NCBI GenBank assembly: GCA_001298545.1
Contig: LJCX01000031.1
Location: 310,001 to 374,000, forward strand
Length of the DNA stretch: 64,000 nucleotides
Reading direction: 5' to 3'
Source: Actinobacteria bacterium OV320
GTDB lineage: Bacteria; Actinomycetota; Actinomycetes; Streptomycetales; Streptomycetaceae
Part shown: one piece after another, positions 1 through 8,182 of the stretch
Layout of the letters: each line of letters opens with the position of its first letter
Numbering within the stretch: position 1 is the first letter of the stretch
The notes under the pieces: model-generated
What the model was told of the DNA's origin: nothing
Databases searched by the model: none
What the model saw: the letters and a program-made list of their open reading frames with translations, nothing else
Program-made: the position numbers and the translations under genes

Positions 1-1
1 G

Positions 2-22
2 GCGCTCATCCAGGCCTTCTGA
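2..22 (+). CDS. C-terminal end of a gene entering from the left (partial)
   Basis: The first bases read in frame as ALIQAF followed by TGA at 20-22. The stop lies six bases from the stop of the minus-strand gene that ends at 28, a normal convergent arrangement. Only seven codons are visible, so no family can be named and the reading could be chance. Confidence 0.25.
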   Translation, partial: ALIQAF

Positions 23-27
23 CCTCC

Positions 28-498
28 TCACTCCGTCCCCTCCGTCTCCTCCGTCCCCTCCGTGCCGAAGGCGCGGGCGACGGCGAGGCTGTCCTCGTAC
101 ACGTGGTGCCGGGTGACCAGGCCGCCCTCGATCGTGAGGTGCAGCGCGAACCGGGCGCGATAGGCCCGCCCGGTGGAGCGGGCGGTCTGGCGGATCTCGC
201 CGAGCACGACCGCGTCGTCACCGTCGACGAGGACGCGTTCGATCACGGTGGCCGCCTGTCCGGGCACGTGGTGCTCGACGAGCTCGCGGTAGTGGGCGGC
301 GGCGTCGGCACGGGTGGCCCGGTGGCGGATCCACGGGGTGGCGCTCCGCGCACGGCCGTGCTCGTCCTGCGGCCAGTCCAGCTTCCAGTCGCTCCGCTCG
401 GCGTACAGCTCCGCGACGCGCTCGGGGTCCCCTTCGCCGATCCGGCGCAGCAGTTCCCGCACCACGGCGCGGGGAGTCGTGGGCGTGGCTGAGGACAC
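28..498 (-). CDS. SnoaL-like / NTF2-fold protein
   Basis: A 156-aa protein with the hallmarks of the nuclear transport factor 2 / SnoaL fold. An N-terminal helix (VRELLRRIGEGDPERVAELY) is followed by a Trp-rich segment and a C-terminal sheet ending in LVTRHHVYEDSLAV. Such proteins are small cone-shaped barrels that act as ketosteroid-isomerase-like enzymes, polyketide cyclases or ligand-binding proteins; which one cannot be read here. The start is a GTG with a GGAAGGA ribosome binding site seven bases upstream. The tail is an odd GTEGTEETEGTE repeat made by a short GTCCCCTCCGTC-like DNA repeat. It stands alone on its strand. Confidence 0.75.
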   Translation of the reverse strand: MSSATPTTPRAVVRELLRRIGEGDPERVAELYAERSDWKLDWPQDEHGRARSATPWIRHRATRADAAAHYRELVEHHVPGQAATVIERVLVDGDDAVVLGEIRQTARSTGRAYRARFALHLTIEGGLVTRHHVYEDSLAVARAFGTEGTEETEGTE

Positions 499-756
499 GG
501 TGGATCCTTCCGATGCGGAAGCCGCGTCCCGCTGACGCGACGAGCCGCCATCATCACCGGCGGGGACGGCTCGAAGCGATTACCTCCGACGTAACCTCCG
601 TCCTCGCCAAGGGAGTTGTGCACCCCGGCGAGCGGTCCACCGGGTGCGGGTACGGCAACGAAAGCCGCCGATGAGTGCCTGCATCCGGCAGTGACATCGA
701 TGGCGCGGAGCGGCGAGGGTCTTCGTACCGACCGCCGGACCACGGAGGCACCCACC

Positions 757-1054
757 ATGAGGCCCATGAGATCGCCGAGACGGCGCCGCGCCGCCCTGCT
801 CGTCACGGCCACCGCCCTGACGCCGGCCCTCCTCCTCACCACCCGACATCGGCACCCCGGAGGCTCTGCGCGCCTTCCTGGAGACCGGCTACCGCCTGGC
901 CCGGGCCGAGGACGACCGCGTCGCCGTGGCCCGCATCCTGGCCGACCCGAAGATCAGCGCCGCCCTGCGCGCCGCCGTCGAGGACGTCATCGACGGGACG
1001 CCGGAGGAGCTGCGGTACTTCCTGGAGGTCGGCCGGTACGAGGTCGACGGCTAG
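757..1054 (+). pseudogene. Broken ALF-repeat exported protein
   Basis: An ATG with a good GGAGG site encodes a typical signal peptide (MRPMRSPRRRRAALLVTATA and a hydrophobic stretch). The reading frame then shifts near 840. In the new frame there is one clear ALF repeat, DIGTPEALRAFLETGYRLA to the LRYFLEVGRYEVDG tail, ending in TAG at 1052-1054. ALF repeats are alanine- and leucine-rich modules found in secreted Streptomyces proteins, usually in many copies. Here the signal peptide is joined out of frame to a single last repeat, so an internal deletion has probably removed the rest. The function of the intact family is not established. Confidence 0.6.
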
Positions 1055-1113
1055 GACTTGTCCGCCGGGCGGGTGCTACCCTCCCGGCGTTCAAGATCGA
1101 AACGGGGGAGCCG

Positions 1114-1575
1114 ATGACGGCCAGGTCGAGCAGGGGCACGCGGGCCGTCGCGGCGGCACTCTGCACCGTCACGCTGGTGGCGGGCTGCGCGTCGGGCTCC
1201 GACGCGGACGGGCCCACGAGCCACCCCACGCAGGACCTGAGCATCACCGCCGAGGTCGGCGAGCGCTTCACGCTCTCCGTCCCGGAGAACGCGTCCACCC
1301 GCGAGCACTGGTTCGTGGTCGCCCCGCAGCCGGACGCGTCGGTGGTCCGCGCCGCCGACCGCGGCTACGAGCCGGCCGACGACGGCAAGTCGGTCGGCGG
1401 CGGCGGCACCCTCGTCCTGACCTTCGAGGCCACCGGCAGGGGCAGCACCCGGATCGTGCTGCTGCACTGCACGTTCCCCACGGCGCAGACCGAGGCCTGC
1501 GGCGGCGGCGCCAGCCCGTCCCCGACCCCGACGACGGAGCCGGAGCGGGTCACCTACCGGGTCGACGTGCGCTGA
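1114..1575 (+). CDS. Chagasin-like (I42) protease-inhibitor lipoprotein
   Basis: A 153-aa protein with a lipoprotein signal peptide ending in the lipobox LVAGC, so it is probably anchored outside the membrane. The mature part resembles the I42 chagasin family of cysteine-protease inhibitors. ENASTREHW stands where the family has its NPTTGY-like loop, and a GGGGTLVLTFEATGRG segment stands where it has its GxGG and F-x-A loops. The C-terminus is a Ser/Pro/Thr-rich linker and a last beta strand. A GGGGGAG ribosome site precedes the ATG. Its 3' end overlaps the convergent metallopeptidase gene by 26 bp. Which protease it blocks is unknown; the neighbouring HExxH enzyme is not a cysteine protease. 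Confidence 0.7.
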   Translation: MTARSSRGTRAVAAALCTVTLVAGCASGSDADGPTSHPTQDLSITAEVGERFTLSVPENASTREHWFVVAPQPDASVVRAADRGYEPADDGKSVGGGGTLVLTFEATGRGSTRIVLLHCTFPTAQTEACGGGASPSPTPTTEPERVTYRVDVR

Positions 1576-2410
1576 CGGCGTCTTCGGCGGGTCGTCCCAG
1601 GGCGTTCATCCACGCGGCCCGCGCTCTCCTCCACTCCCGTGCGCAGCCGCGCGCCCGGTCTGCGGGAAGTCTGTCCGTGCCGATCACGTCCGCGTGGTGC
1701 GCCGGGGCGGCCCCGTAGAGGTAGCAGAGGTAGGCCACGGCGCGCTGGTGGTCCGTGGAGTGTTCGTCCGCCTGACCGTCGTCCTCGTTCTCGTTCTCGT
1801 ACGTGATCGCGGAAAGGCGCCATGTCTCGGCCACGTCGAGCAGTCGCTCTTCTCCCTCCGCTCCCTGGCGGAGCAGCATGAGGGCGGCGAACTGGTCGGC
1901 GAAGTCCTCCTCCTTACCCCTCACCGCGAGGCCGAGGACGTCGATCACGGCGTGTGCGCTCTCGTGGAACAGCGATTCCAGCAGGACGGCGGACAGGGCG
2001 TCGTCGGAGAGACCCTGTCCGCCGTCCTGATAGAGGCGCCGTGTCTCGGAGATCTCGTCGTAGCAGATCTCCACTTCACGGGTCCGGGGGTCGTAGGCGG
2101 GTCCTTCGCCGCCGCAGGACCGAACGGTCATCACGACCGGCGGATCCAACCGCACGAGAGCGGTGACGTGCCGCACGGCCTCCTCCGGCAGCCGCCGTTC
2201 CCGGACGAACGCCGCGTCGTCCGCGTCCGGGCCGGACGGCCGGTCGTAGCGGACGGTGAAGCTCGCTTCGGCGGTACCCGGGCCGTCGGCCGCGTTCGTC
2301 TGGCAGGCGGTGGTGAGGACGAGGGCCAGCGGCACGGTCGCGGATCGCAGGGCAGTGCGGCCCCAACCCCGCCTTCCGGCGCTCCCGTTCCCGCTCCTGC
2401 CCATCGGCAT
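1550..2410 (-). CDS. DUF4344-type metallopeptidase lipoprotein
   Basis: A 286-aa exported protein with a lipobox-like LTTAC after a hydrophobic segment. The core carries HESAHAVIDVLGL, an HExxH zinc motif, followed about 20 residues later by EDFADQFAALMLL, which can supply the third ligand. This arrangement is typical of the DUF4344 putative metallopeptidases of actinobacteria. Two Cys in RSCGG and EVEICYDE may form a disulfide. A second ATG two codons in (2404) has better spacing from an AGAGG site, so the true start may be there. No partner or substrate is evident. Confidence 0.75.
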   Translation of the reverse strand: MPMGRSGNGSAGRRGWGRTALRSATVPLALVLTTACQTNAADGPGTAEASFTVRYDRPSGPDADDAAFVRERRLPEEAVRHVTALVRLDPPVVMTVRSCGGEGPAYDPRTREVEICYDEISETRRLYQDGGQGLSDDALSAVLLESLFHESAHAVIDVLGLAVRGKEEDFADQFAALMLLRQGAEGEERLLDVAETWRLSAITYENENEDDGQADEHSTDHQRAVAYLCYLYGAAPAHHADVIGTDRLPADRARGCAREWRRARAAWMNALGRPAEDAVSARRPGR

Positions 2411-2682
2411 CCCCCCTCTTCACCGAAGCTCACTCAAGCCGACGGCTCGGCAGCTCAGTCACAGCGCCTCGAGTATGCCGTCGCGTTGTCACGGCTTCGC
2501 ACGAACGGACGTGGCCCGTACATGGATTCCTCGGCGCACGGGAAACTCCGGCACGTGAGCTGATCCGCTGAGTTCCCGCCGCCCCGACCCCGTCCCTGTC
2601 CCCGTCCCCGACCCCGCCGCCGTTCCTGTCGTCGCCTCCGCCCGTGTCTTCGTCCGTGTCTTCGTCCGAGAGGAAGCCTGCC

Positions 2683-2805
2683 GTGAGTCAAGTGGACCTG
2701 CTTCTCGCCGTGTTGACGGCATTCTGCGGGGTGTACGCCGTGCTCGGCGTGCTGTGGTGGATCACCGACCGGGCCGACCGGGCCGCGTCCTGCACGTGGT
2801 GGTGA
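2683..2805 (+). CDS. Small membrane protein, 40 aa
   Basis: A GTG-started micro-gene with an AGAGGAAG ribosome site encodes MSQVDLLLAVLTAFCGVYAV and a WW-containing second half. This is one transmembrane helix and a short charged tail ending CTWW. Its TGA overlaps the ATG of the next small gene by one base, which suggests translational coupling. I do not recognise a family. The support is the ribosome site, the membrane helix and the coupling. Confidence 0.4.
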   Translation: MSQVDLLLAVLTAFCGVYAVLGVLWWITDRADRAASCTWW

Positions 2806-2981
2806 TGATCGTGTGGCCGGGGCGCCGGGACCGGTTCGCGGAGTACTGCCGGGGCCTCCCGCCGCACCCGGCCGAGGACGCCCTCGACGCGGCGCGGCGC
2901 GAGCGGCTCGGCCGGGCCATGGCGTACAGCCCTCCGTCGGAGCCGGACAGATGGCCGCTCGACACTCCCGGCGCGTTCTGA
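2805..2981 (+). CDS. Small hypothetical protein, 58 aa
   Basis: An ATG overlapping the stop of the 40-aa membrane protein starts a 58-aa frame, MIVWPGRRDRFAEYCRGLPP and onward to DTPGAF. It is arginine-rich with one amphipathic helix (AEDALDAARRERLGRAM). No family is recognised. Coupling to the upstream micro-gene and normal codon bias are the only support, so it may be a chance frame. Confidence 0.35.
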   Translation: MIVWPGRRDRFAEYCRGLPPHPAEDALDAARRERLGRAMAYSPPSEPDRWPLDTPGAF

Positions 2982-3112
2982 CGCCGATGCCGCCCGGCCA
3001 CCGCCCCGATGCCGACCAGTCGGTATGGACAGTGGATCGTTCCGCAGGTAGAGATGGGATCGTCACTCGCGACGACGCCGTCGACAGAGCCGTACGCAGC
3101 GAAAGGCCCCCC

Positions 3113-3958
3113 ATGCGCATCGCCGTCACGATCTTCCTCACCGACGAGACGATCACCCCCACCCGCCTCGCCCGTGAGCTGGAGCAGCGCGGCTTCGCCG
3201 GGCTCTATCTGCCCGAGCACACGCACATCCCCGTCGAGCGCACCAGCCCCTACCCGGCCGGCGGCGACCTGCCCCCCGAGTACGGCCGCACCCTCGACCC
3301 CTTCGTCGCCCTCGGTCAGGCGGCGGCGGTGACGCGGACGCTGGGCCTCGGCACCGGCATCACGCTCGTCGCCCAGCACGACCCGATCGACCTCGCCAAG
3401 CAGATCGCCACCGTCGACCACCTGTCGGGCGGCCGCCTCACCCTCGGCCTCGGCTACGGCTGGAACGTGGAGGAGGCCGCCGACCACGGCGTCGAGTGGC
3501 GTACCCGCCGCGAGCTGGTCCGGGACCGGATGCGGCTGATGCAGGCCCTGTGGGCGGAGCAACCGACGGCGTACGAGGGCGAGTTCGGCAGTGTCCGCGC
3601 CAGCACGGCGTACCCCAAGCCGGTGCAGAAGCCGCGCGGGCCGGTCACCGGCCCCCGCACCCTCGTCGGCGGTGCCGCGGGACCGAAGCTGTTCTCGCAC
3701 ATCGCCGAGTACGCCGACGGCTGGCTGCCGATCGGCGGCCGCGGCCTCTCCGAGGCGCTCCCCGTGCTGCGCTCGGCGTGGGCGGACGCGGGCCGCGAGC
3801 CGGACGCGCTCCAGGTCGTGCCGTACGCCGTCCACCCGTCCCCCGGCAAGCTCGCGTACTACGCCGAGCTGGGCATCGAGGAGGTCGTGGTGCAGCTGCC
3901 GCCGGTGGGGGAGGCGGAGGCGCTGCGCGCCCTGGACGAGTTCGCGCCGTACCTCTAG
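3113..3958 (+). CDS. LLM-class F420-dependent oxidoreductase
   Basis: A 281-aa TIM-barrel protein of the luciferase-like monooxygenase class. It opens with MRIAVTIFLTDETITPTRLA. It carries the family motifs LGLGTGITLVAQHDPIDLAKQIATVD and GGRLTLGLGYGWN, the latter lining the cofactor site. Actinobacterial proteins of this type usually use F420 rather than FMN for hydride transfer, but the substrate cannot be read. The start is the ATG after a GAAAGG site. The nearby fbiC gene makes the F420 chromophore, a suggestive neighbour but not proof of a shared pathway. The stop overlaps the convergent gene by four bases. Confidence 0.85.
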   Translation: MRIAVTIFLTDETITPTRLARELEQRGFAGLYLPEHTHIPVERTSPYPAGGDLPPEYGRTLDPFVALGQAAAVTRTLGLGTGITLVAQHDPIDLAKQIATVDHLSGGRLTLGLGYGWNVEEAADHGVEWRTRRELVRDRMRLMQALWAEQPTAYEGEFGSVRASTAYPKPVQKPRGPVTGPRTLVGGAAGPKLFSHIAEYADGWLPIGGRGLSEALPVLRSAWADAGREPDALQVVPYAVHPSPGKLAYYAELGIEEVVVQLPPVGEAEALRALDEFAPYL

Positions 3959-4680
3959 GCCCCGTTCTTCTTCGCCGACGGCCCGAAGTCGGGCGGCCAC
4001 AGCTCGTCCCCGGCGGGCTCGTCGTCGCCCTGGCGCCAACCCGGGTCCACGGCGCAGGGCGTGGAGGTGCCGCCGGTGAAGTAGTCGCGGTCCGCGAACC
4101 ACTGGAAGGACATGCGCTCGTCGCCGTCCGAACGCGAGGCGTACAGAGCCCAGTAGTCCCCGGAGACGTTCTCCCGGTAGGAGGTGATGTCCCAGCCGGT
4201 GTCCTCGAGATGGTCGCGCAGCCGGCGCAGACCGGGGACCGCCTGCTCGGCGGGGACGTGGTCGAGCGCCCAGCTGTGACTGACGCTGTAGGCGCCGTCG
4301 ACGGTCTCGTCGGTCAGACCGCCCCGGTAGCAGTAGTCGGAGCCGACCGTGTTCTCGGTGGAGACCCCGATCTCCTCGACACCGGGCCTGATGGTGCGGG
4401 TGAACCCGAGGACGTCGTACGCCTCCCGGGAGCGGTCGACGGCCCGGCCCACCATCTCCTCGGGCGCGACCCGCGGGAAGTCCGACGCGTCCTTCGTCAC
4501 CACGGCGATCCAGCCGACGAAGGCGAGGACGAGGAGCAGCGGCACGGCGACGAGCACCGCGCAGCCGATGCCGAAGGCCTGCGCGGCGGTGCGGCCGTTC
4601 GCGGCGGGTGCGGGTGCGGGTGCGGGTGCGGGTGCCGGTACGGGGGTGGTGGCGGGGGCGGTGGTGATCTCCTCGGGCAT
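3955..4680 (-). CDS. Single-pass membrane protein with an Ala-Pro repeat
   Basis: A 241-aa protein. Its N-terminus is a VPAPAPAPAPAPAA tract encoded by a GCGGGT hexanucleotide run, followed by one membrane helix (GCAVLVAVPLLLVLAFVGWI) and an extracytoplasmic domain. That domain has paired cysteines (GSDYCYRGGL and TSTPCAVD), probably a disulfide. No catalytic motif was recognised. It resembles hypothetical Streptomyces envelope proteins. Repeat length could vary between strains by slippage without breaking the frame, because the unit is a multiple of three. Confidence 0.65.
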   Translation of the reverse strand: MPEEITTAPATTPVPAPAPAPAPAPAANGRTAAQAFGIGCAVLVAVPLLLVLAFVGWIAVVTKDASDFPRVAPEEMVGRAVDRSREAYDVLGFTRTIRPGVEEIGVSTENTVGSDYCYRGGLTDETVDGAYSVSHSWALDHVPAEQAVPGLRRLRDHLEDTGWDITSYRENVSGDYWALYASRSDGDERMSFQWFADRDYFTGGTSTPCAVDPGWRQGDDEPAGDELWPPDFGPSAKKNGA

Positions 4681-4837
4681 GCGGTGACCGTAGGCCCGCC
4701 GGGGTGCGCGGGGCATCGGTACGGCTGCGTACGGGGGATGGGTACGTGTACTCAGAGTCCGCGGCGCCGGGCCCGTGCCGGGGCCCCGGCGCCGCTGCCG
4801 GGCCCGTTCCGGGCCCCGGGCTCGGAAAACGTGATCG

Positions 4838-4843
4838 TATGCT
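4838..4843 (+). promoter_or_regulatory. -10 element of a probable leaderless fbiC transcript
   Basis: TATGCT lies exactly six bases before the ATG of fbiC, the spacing that puts the transcription start on the A of the ATG. No good Shine-Dalgarno sequence precedes the start, which fits a leaderless mRNA. The -35 region is not recognisable. Confidence 0.45.
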
Positions 4844-4849
4844 CGAAGG

Positions 4850-7453
4850 ATGACGACTTCCGCGACCTCCGGAACCGGCCCCGGCCCGACCCCCGGCCCC
4901 ACCGAGAACTCCATGCGTCGCGCTCTCAAACGGGCCCGTGACGGCGTCGCCCTGGACGTCGGCGAGGCGGCCGTGCTGCTCCAGGCGCACGGCGAGCAGC
5001 TCGAGGACCTCGCCGCCTCCGCCGCCCGGGTGCGGGACGCCGGCCTGGAGGCGGCCGGCCGGCCCGGTGTCATCACGTACTCGAAGAGCGTCTTCATCCC
5101 GCTCACCCGGCTCTGCCGTGACAAGTGCCACTACTGCACCTTCGTCACCGTCCCCGGCAAGCTGCGCCGGGCCGGACACGGGATGTTCATGTCGCCCGAC
5201 GAGGTGCTCGACATCGCCCGGCGCGGTGCCGCCCTCGGCTGCAAGGAAGCCCTCATCACCCTCGGCGACAAGCCCGAGGACCGCTGGCCGGAAGCGCGCG
5301 AGTGGCTCGACGCGCACGGCTACGACGACACCATCGCCTATGTCCGCGCCATCTCCATCCGGATCCTGGAGGAGACGGGCCTGCTGCCGCACCTCAACCC
5401 CGGGGTGCTGAGCTGGACCGACTTCCAGCGGCTGAAGCCCGTCGCGCCCAGCATGGGCATGATGCTGGAGACCACCGCCACCCGGCTGTGGTCCGAGCCC
5501 GGCGGCCCCCACCACGGCTCCCCGGACAAGGAGCCCGCCGTCCGGCTGCGCGTCCTGGAGGACGCCGGCCGCTCCTCCGTCCCGTTCACCTCCGGGATCC
5601 TGATCGGCATCGGCGAGACCTACGAGGAGCGCGCCGAGTCGCTGTTCGCGCTGCGCAAGATCTCCCGCGCCTACCACGGCGTCCAGGAGCTGATCATCCA
5701 GAACTTCCGCGCCAAGCCGGACACCGCGATGCGCGGGATGCCGGACGCGGAGCTCGACGAACTGGTCGCGACCGTGGCCGTGGCCCGCCACATCATGGGC
5801 CCGGCCGCCAACCTCCAGGCCCCGCCCAACCTCGTCGACAGCGAGTACGAGCGGCTGATCGGGGCCGGGATCGACGACTGGGGCGGGGTGTCCCCGCTCA
5901 CCATCGACCACGTCAACCCCGAGCGCCCCTGGCCGCAGATCGACGAGCTCGCCGAGAAGTCGGCGGCGGCCGGCTTCGCCCTGCGGGAACGTCTCTGCGT
6001 CTACCCGGAGTTCGTCCGGCGCGGCGAGCCGTGGCTCGACCCGCGGCTGCTGCCGCACGTGCGCGCGCTGGCCGACCCGGAGACGGGACTGGCCGTGTCG
6101 GACGCCGTCGTCGAGGGCCGTCCCTGGCAGGAGCCGGAGGAGGTGTTCGTGCCGTCCGGCCGTACCGACCTGCACCGCACCATCGACACCGACGGCCGGA
6201 CCTCCGACCGCCGTGACGACTTCGACGAGGTGTACGGCGACTGGGGCGCCCTGCGCGAGGCGGCCGCCCCCGGCATGGTGCCGGAGCGCATCGACACGGA
6301 CGTACGCCAGGCCCTCGCGACGGCCGCCGACGATCCGACGAAGCTCACCGACGACGAGGCCCTCGCCCTGCTCCACGCGGACGGCCCGGCCCTGGACGCC
6401 CTGACCCGCATCGCGGACGACGTCCGCCGCTCGGCCGTCGGCGACGACGTCACGTACATCGTCACGCGGAACATCAACTTCACCAACGTCTGCTACACGG
6501 GCTGCCGTTTCTGTGCCTTCGCGCAGCGCCGCACCGACGCCGACGCCTACACCCTCTCCCTCGACCAGGTCGCCGACCGGGCCCAACAGGCCTGGGAACT
6601 GGGCGCGGTGGAGGTCTGCATGCAGGGCGGCATCCACCCGGACCTGCCCGGCACCGCCTACTTCGACATCGCCAAGGCGGTGAAGGAGCGGGTCCCCGGC
6701 ATGCATGTGCACGCCTTCTCGCCGATGGAGGTCGTCAACGGCGCGACCCGCACCGGCCTGTCGATCCGCGAGTGGCTGACGGCGGCGAAGGAGGCCGGGC
6801 TCGACTCCATCCCCGGCACGGCGGCCGAGATCCTGGACGACGAGGTCCGCTGGGTGCTGACCAAGGGCAAGCTGCCCGCCGCGACCTGGATCGAGGTCGT
6901 CACGACGGCGCACGAACTCGGGATCCGGTCGTCCTCGACGATGATGTACGGCCATGTCGACCAGCCCCGGCACTGGCTGGGCCACCTGCGGACCCTGGCC
7001 GGGATCCAGCAGCGGACCGGCGGCTTCACGGAGTTCGTCACCCTCCCGTTCATCCACACGAACGCGCCGGTGTACCTGGCGGGCATCTCCCGCCCCGGTC
7101 CGACCATGCGGGACAACCGGGCGGTGACGGCGATGGCCCGGCTGCTCCTGCACCCGCACATCCCCAACATCCAGACCAGCTGGGTGAAACTGGGTTCGGA
7201 GGGGGCCGCCGAGATGCTCCGCTCGGGAGCGAACGACCTGGGCGGCACGCTGATGGAGGAGACGATCTCGCGGATGGCGGGCTCGTCGTACGGCTCCTAC
7301 AAGTCCGTCAAGGACCTGATCGCGGTCGCGGACGCGGCGGGCCGCCCGGCCAGGCCGCGGACGACGCTGTACGGCGAGGTGCCGCAGGAGCGGCGGCTGG
7401 CGGCATCGGCGTCGGACGGGCATCTGCCGGAACTGCTGCCGGTGCTGGACTGA
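4850..7453 (+). CDS. fbiC: Bifunctional FO synthase (CofG-CofH fusion)
   Basis: An 867-aa enzyme that makes FO, the deazaflavin core of cofactor F420, from tyrosine and the pyrimidine precursor also used for riboflavin. It has two radical-SAM modules. The N-terminal CofG half has CRDKCHYC (C89, C93, C96) and the C-terminal CofH half has CYTGCRFC (C548, C552, C555), each holding a 4Fe-4S cluster. Other family segments are VITYSKSVFIPLTRLCRDKC and the QGGIHPDL motif of CofH. The length matches the fused actinobacterial form. It is monocistronic here and probably leaderless. F420 serves enzymes such as the LLM oxidoreductase just upstream. Confidence 0.97.
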   Translation: MTTSATSGTGPGPTPGPTENSMRRALKRARDGVALDVGEAAVLLQAHGEQLEDLAASAARVRDAGLEAAGRPGVITYSKSVFIPLTRLCRDKCHYCTFVTVPGKLRRAGHGMFMSPDEVLDIARRGAALGCKEALITLGDKPEDRWPEAREWLDAHGYDDTIAYVRAISIRILEETGLLPHLNPGVLSWTDFQRLKPVAPSMGMMLETTATRLWSEPGGPHHGSPDKEPAVRLRVLEDAGRSSVPFTSGILIGIGETYEERAESLFALRKISRAYHGVQELIIQNFRAKPDTAMRGMPDAELDELVATVAVARHIMGPAANLQAPPNLVDSEYERLIGAGIDDWGGVSPLTIDHVNPERPWPQIDELAEKSAAAGFALRERLCVYPEFVRRGEPWLDPRLLPHVRALADPETGLAVSDAVVEGRPWQEPEEVFVPSGRTDLHRTIDTDGRTSDRRDDFDEVYGDWGALREAAAPGMVPERIDTDVRQALATAADDPTKLTDDEALALLHADGPALDALTRIADDVRRSAVGDDVTYIVTRNINFTNVCYTGCRFCAFAQRRTDADAYTLSLDQVADRAQQAWELGAVEVCMQGGIHPDLPGTAYFDIAKAVKERVPGMHVHAFSPMEVVNGATRTGLSIREWLTAAKEAGLDSIPGTAAEILDDEVRWVLTKGKLPAATWIEVVTTAHELGIRSSSTMMYGHVDQPRHWLGHLRTLAGIQQRTGGFTEFVTLPFIHTNAPVYLAGISRPGPTMRDNRAVTAMARLLLHPHIPNIQTSWVKLGSEGAAEMLRSGANDLGGTLMEETISRMAGSSYGSYKSVKDLIAVADAAGRPARPRTTLYGEVPQERRLAASASDGHLPELLPVLD

Positions 7454-7550
7454 GGGGACCACTCAGGGGCTGTTCAGGGACCGGGGAGCGGGCCCCTCGC
7501 AGTACGATGATCGGGCCCCGACCGGAGGGGTCCCGTAGCTGAGGAGATGC

Positions 7551-8138
7551 GTGCCCGTGCCTGCCCGACGGCTTCCCTCCTGGGTCTGGGTCACCGGCCT
7601 GACGACCGGCGCGATCGCCGCGGTCGTCTTCCTGACGGCGCAGGCCGAACAGGGCCCGCACCCGACGGCGTCGGCGGCGAACCGTCCGAACGCCTCGGCG
7701 TCGGCGGGCCCGCAGCCCTCGGCCTCACCGAAACCCTCGGCCACCCCCAAGGCGGCCGAGGTTCCGGCCGGTTCGGGCACCGGCCGGCGGATCGTCTACT
7801 CGCTGGAGCAGCACCGGGTCTGGCTGGTCGACGCGGACGACACGGCCCGCCGCACCTTCACGGTCTGGCCCGGCACGGTGGACCCGGCCGTCGGCAGCTT
7901 CACGGTCTCGCTCCGCAAGGACGCGACCACGGGCTCCGACGGCGTGGCGATCGAGCACATCGTCTACTTCTCCGCCACCTCGGGCGTCAACATCGCCTTC
8001 TCCAACGCCGTCGACGGCTCCTCCCCGCCCCCGGCCGCCGCCGGCACGCAGACCGGCGGCATCCGGATGGCCAAGGCGGACGGGACGGCGCTGTGGGCGT
8101 TCGGCGAGACGGGGACGAAGGTCAGGGTCGTCGAGTAG
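7551..8138 (+). CDS. YkuD-like (L,D-transpeptidase fold) protein without catalytic Cys
   Basis: A 195-aa protein with an N-terminal membrane anchor (SWVWVTGLTTGAIAAVVFL), a Ser/Pro/Ala-rich linker and a C-terminal domain laid out like an L,D-transpeptidase. IVYSLEQHRVWLVDADD is the usual opening strand. GGIRMAKADGTALWAFGETG and KVRVVE match the family's HGCIRM-x-x-x-DA-x-x-LW region. In true enzymes this region carries the catalytic Cys, but here it reads TGGIRM, with Gly in its place, and the upstream His of the HG pair is also missing. It is therefore probably a non-catalytic wall-binding or scaffold protein. The GTG start has GAGGAG five bases upstream. The 3' neighbour is convergent. Confidence 0.7.
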   Translation: MPVPARRLPSWVWVTGLTTGAIAAVVFLTAQAEQGPHPTASAANRPNASASAGPQPSASPKPSATPKAAEVPAGSGTGRRIVYSLEQHRVWLVDADDTARRTFTVWPGTVDPAVGSFTVSLRKDATTGSDGVAIEHIVYFSATSGVNIAFSNAVDGSSPPPAAAGTQTGGIRMAKADGTALWAFGETGTKVRVVE

Positions 8139-8182
8139 GTCCCGGAAGTCCGGACGCCACACCCTCACGTCACGCCCTCACG

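Noticed and set aside
2762..7462. Minus-strand open frame of more than 1500 codons opposite fbiC and neighbours
   Set aside because: It is the antisense shadow of three real genes. The translation is Arg/Gly/His-rich without motifs, a known effect of high-GC codon bias.
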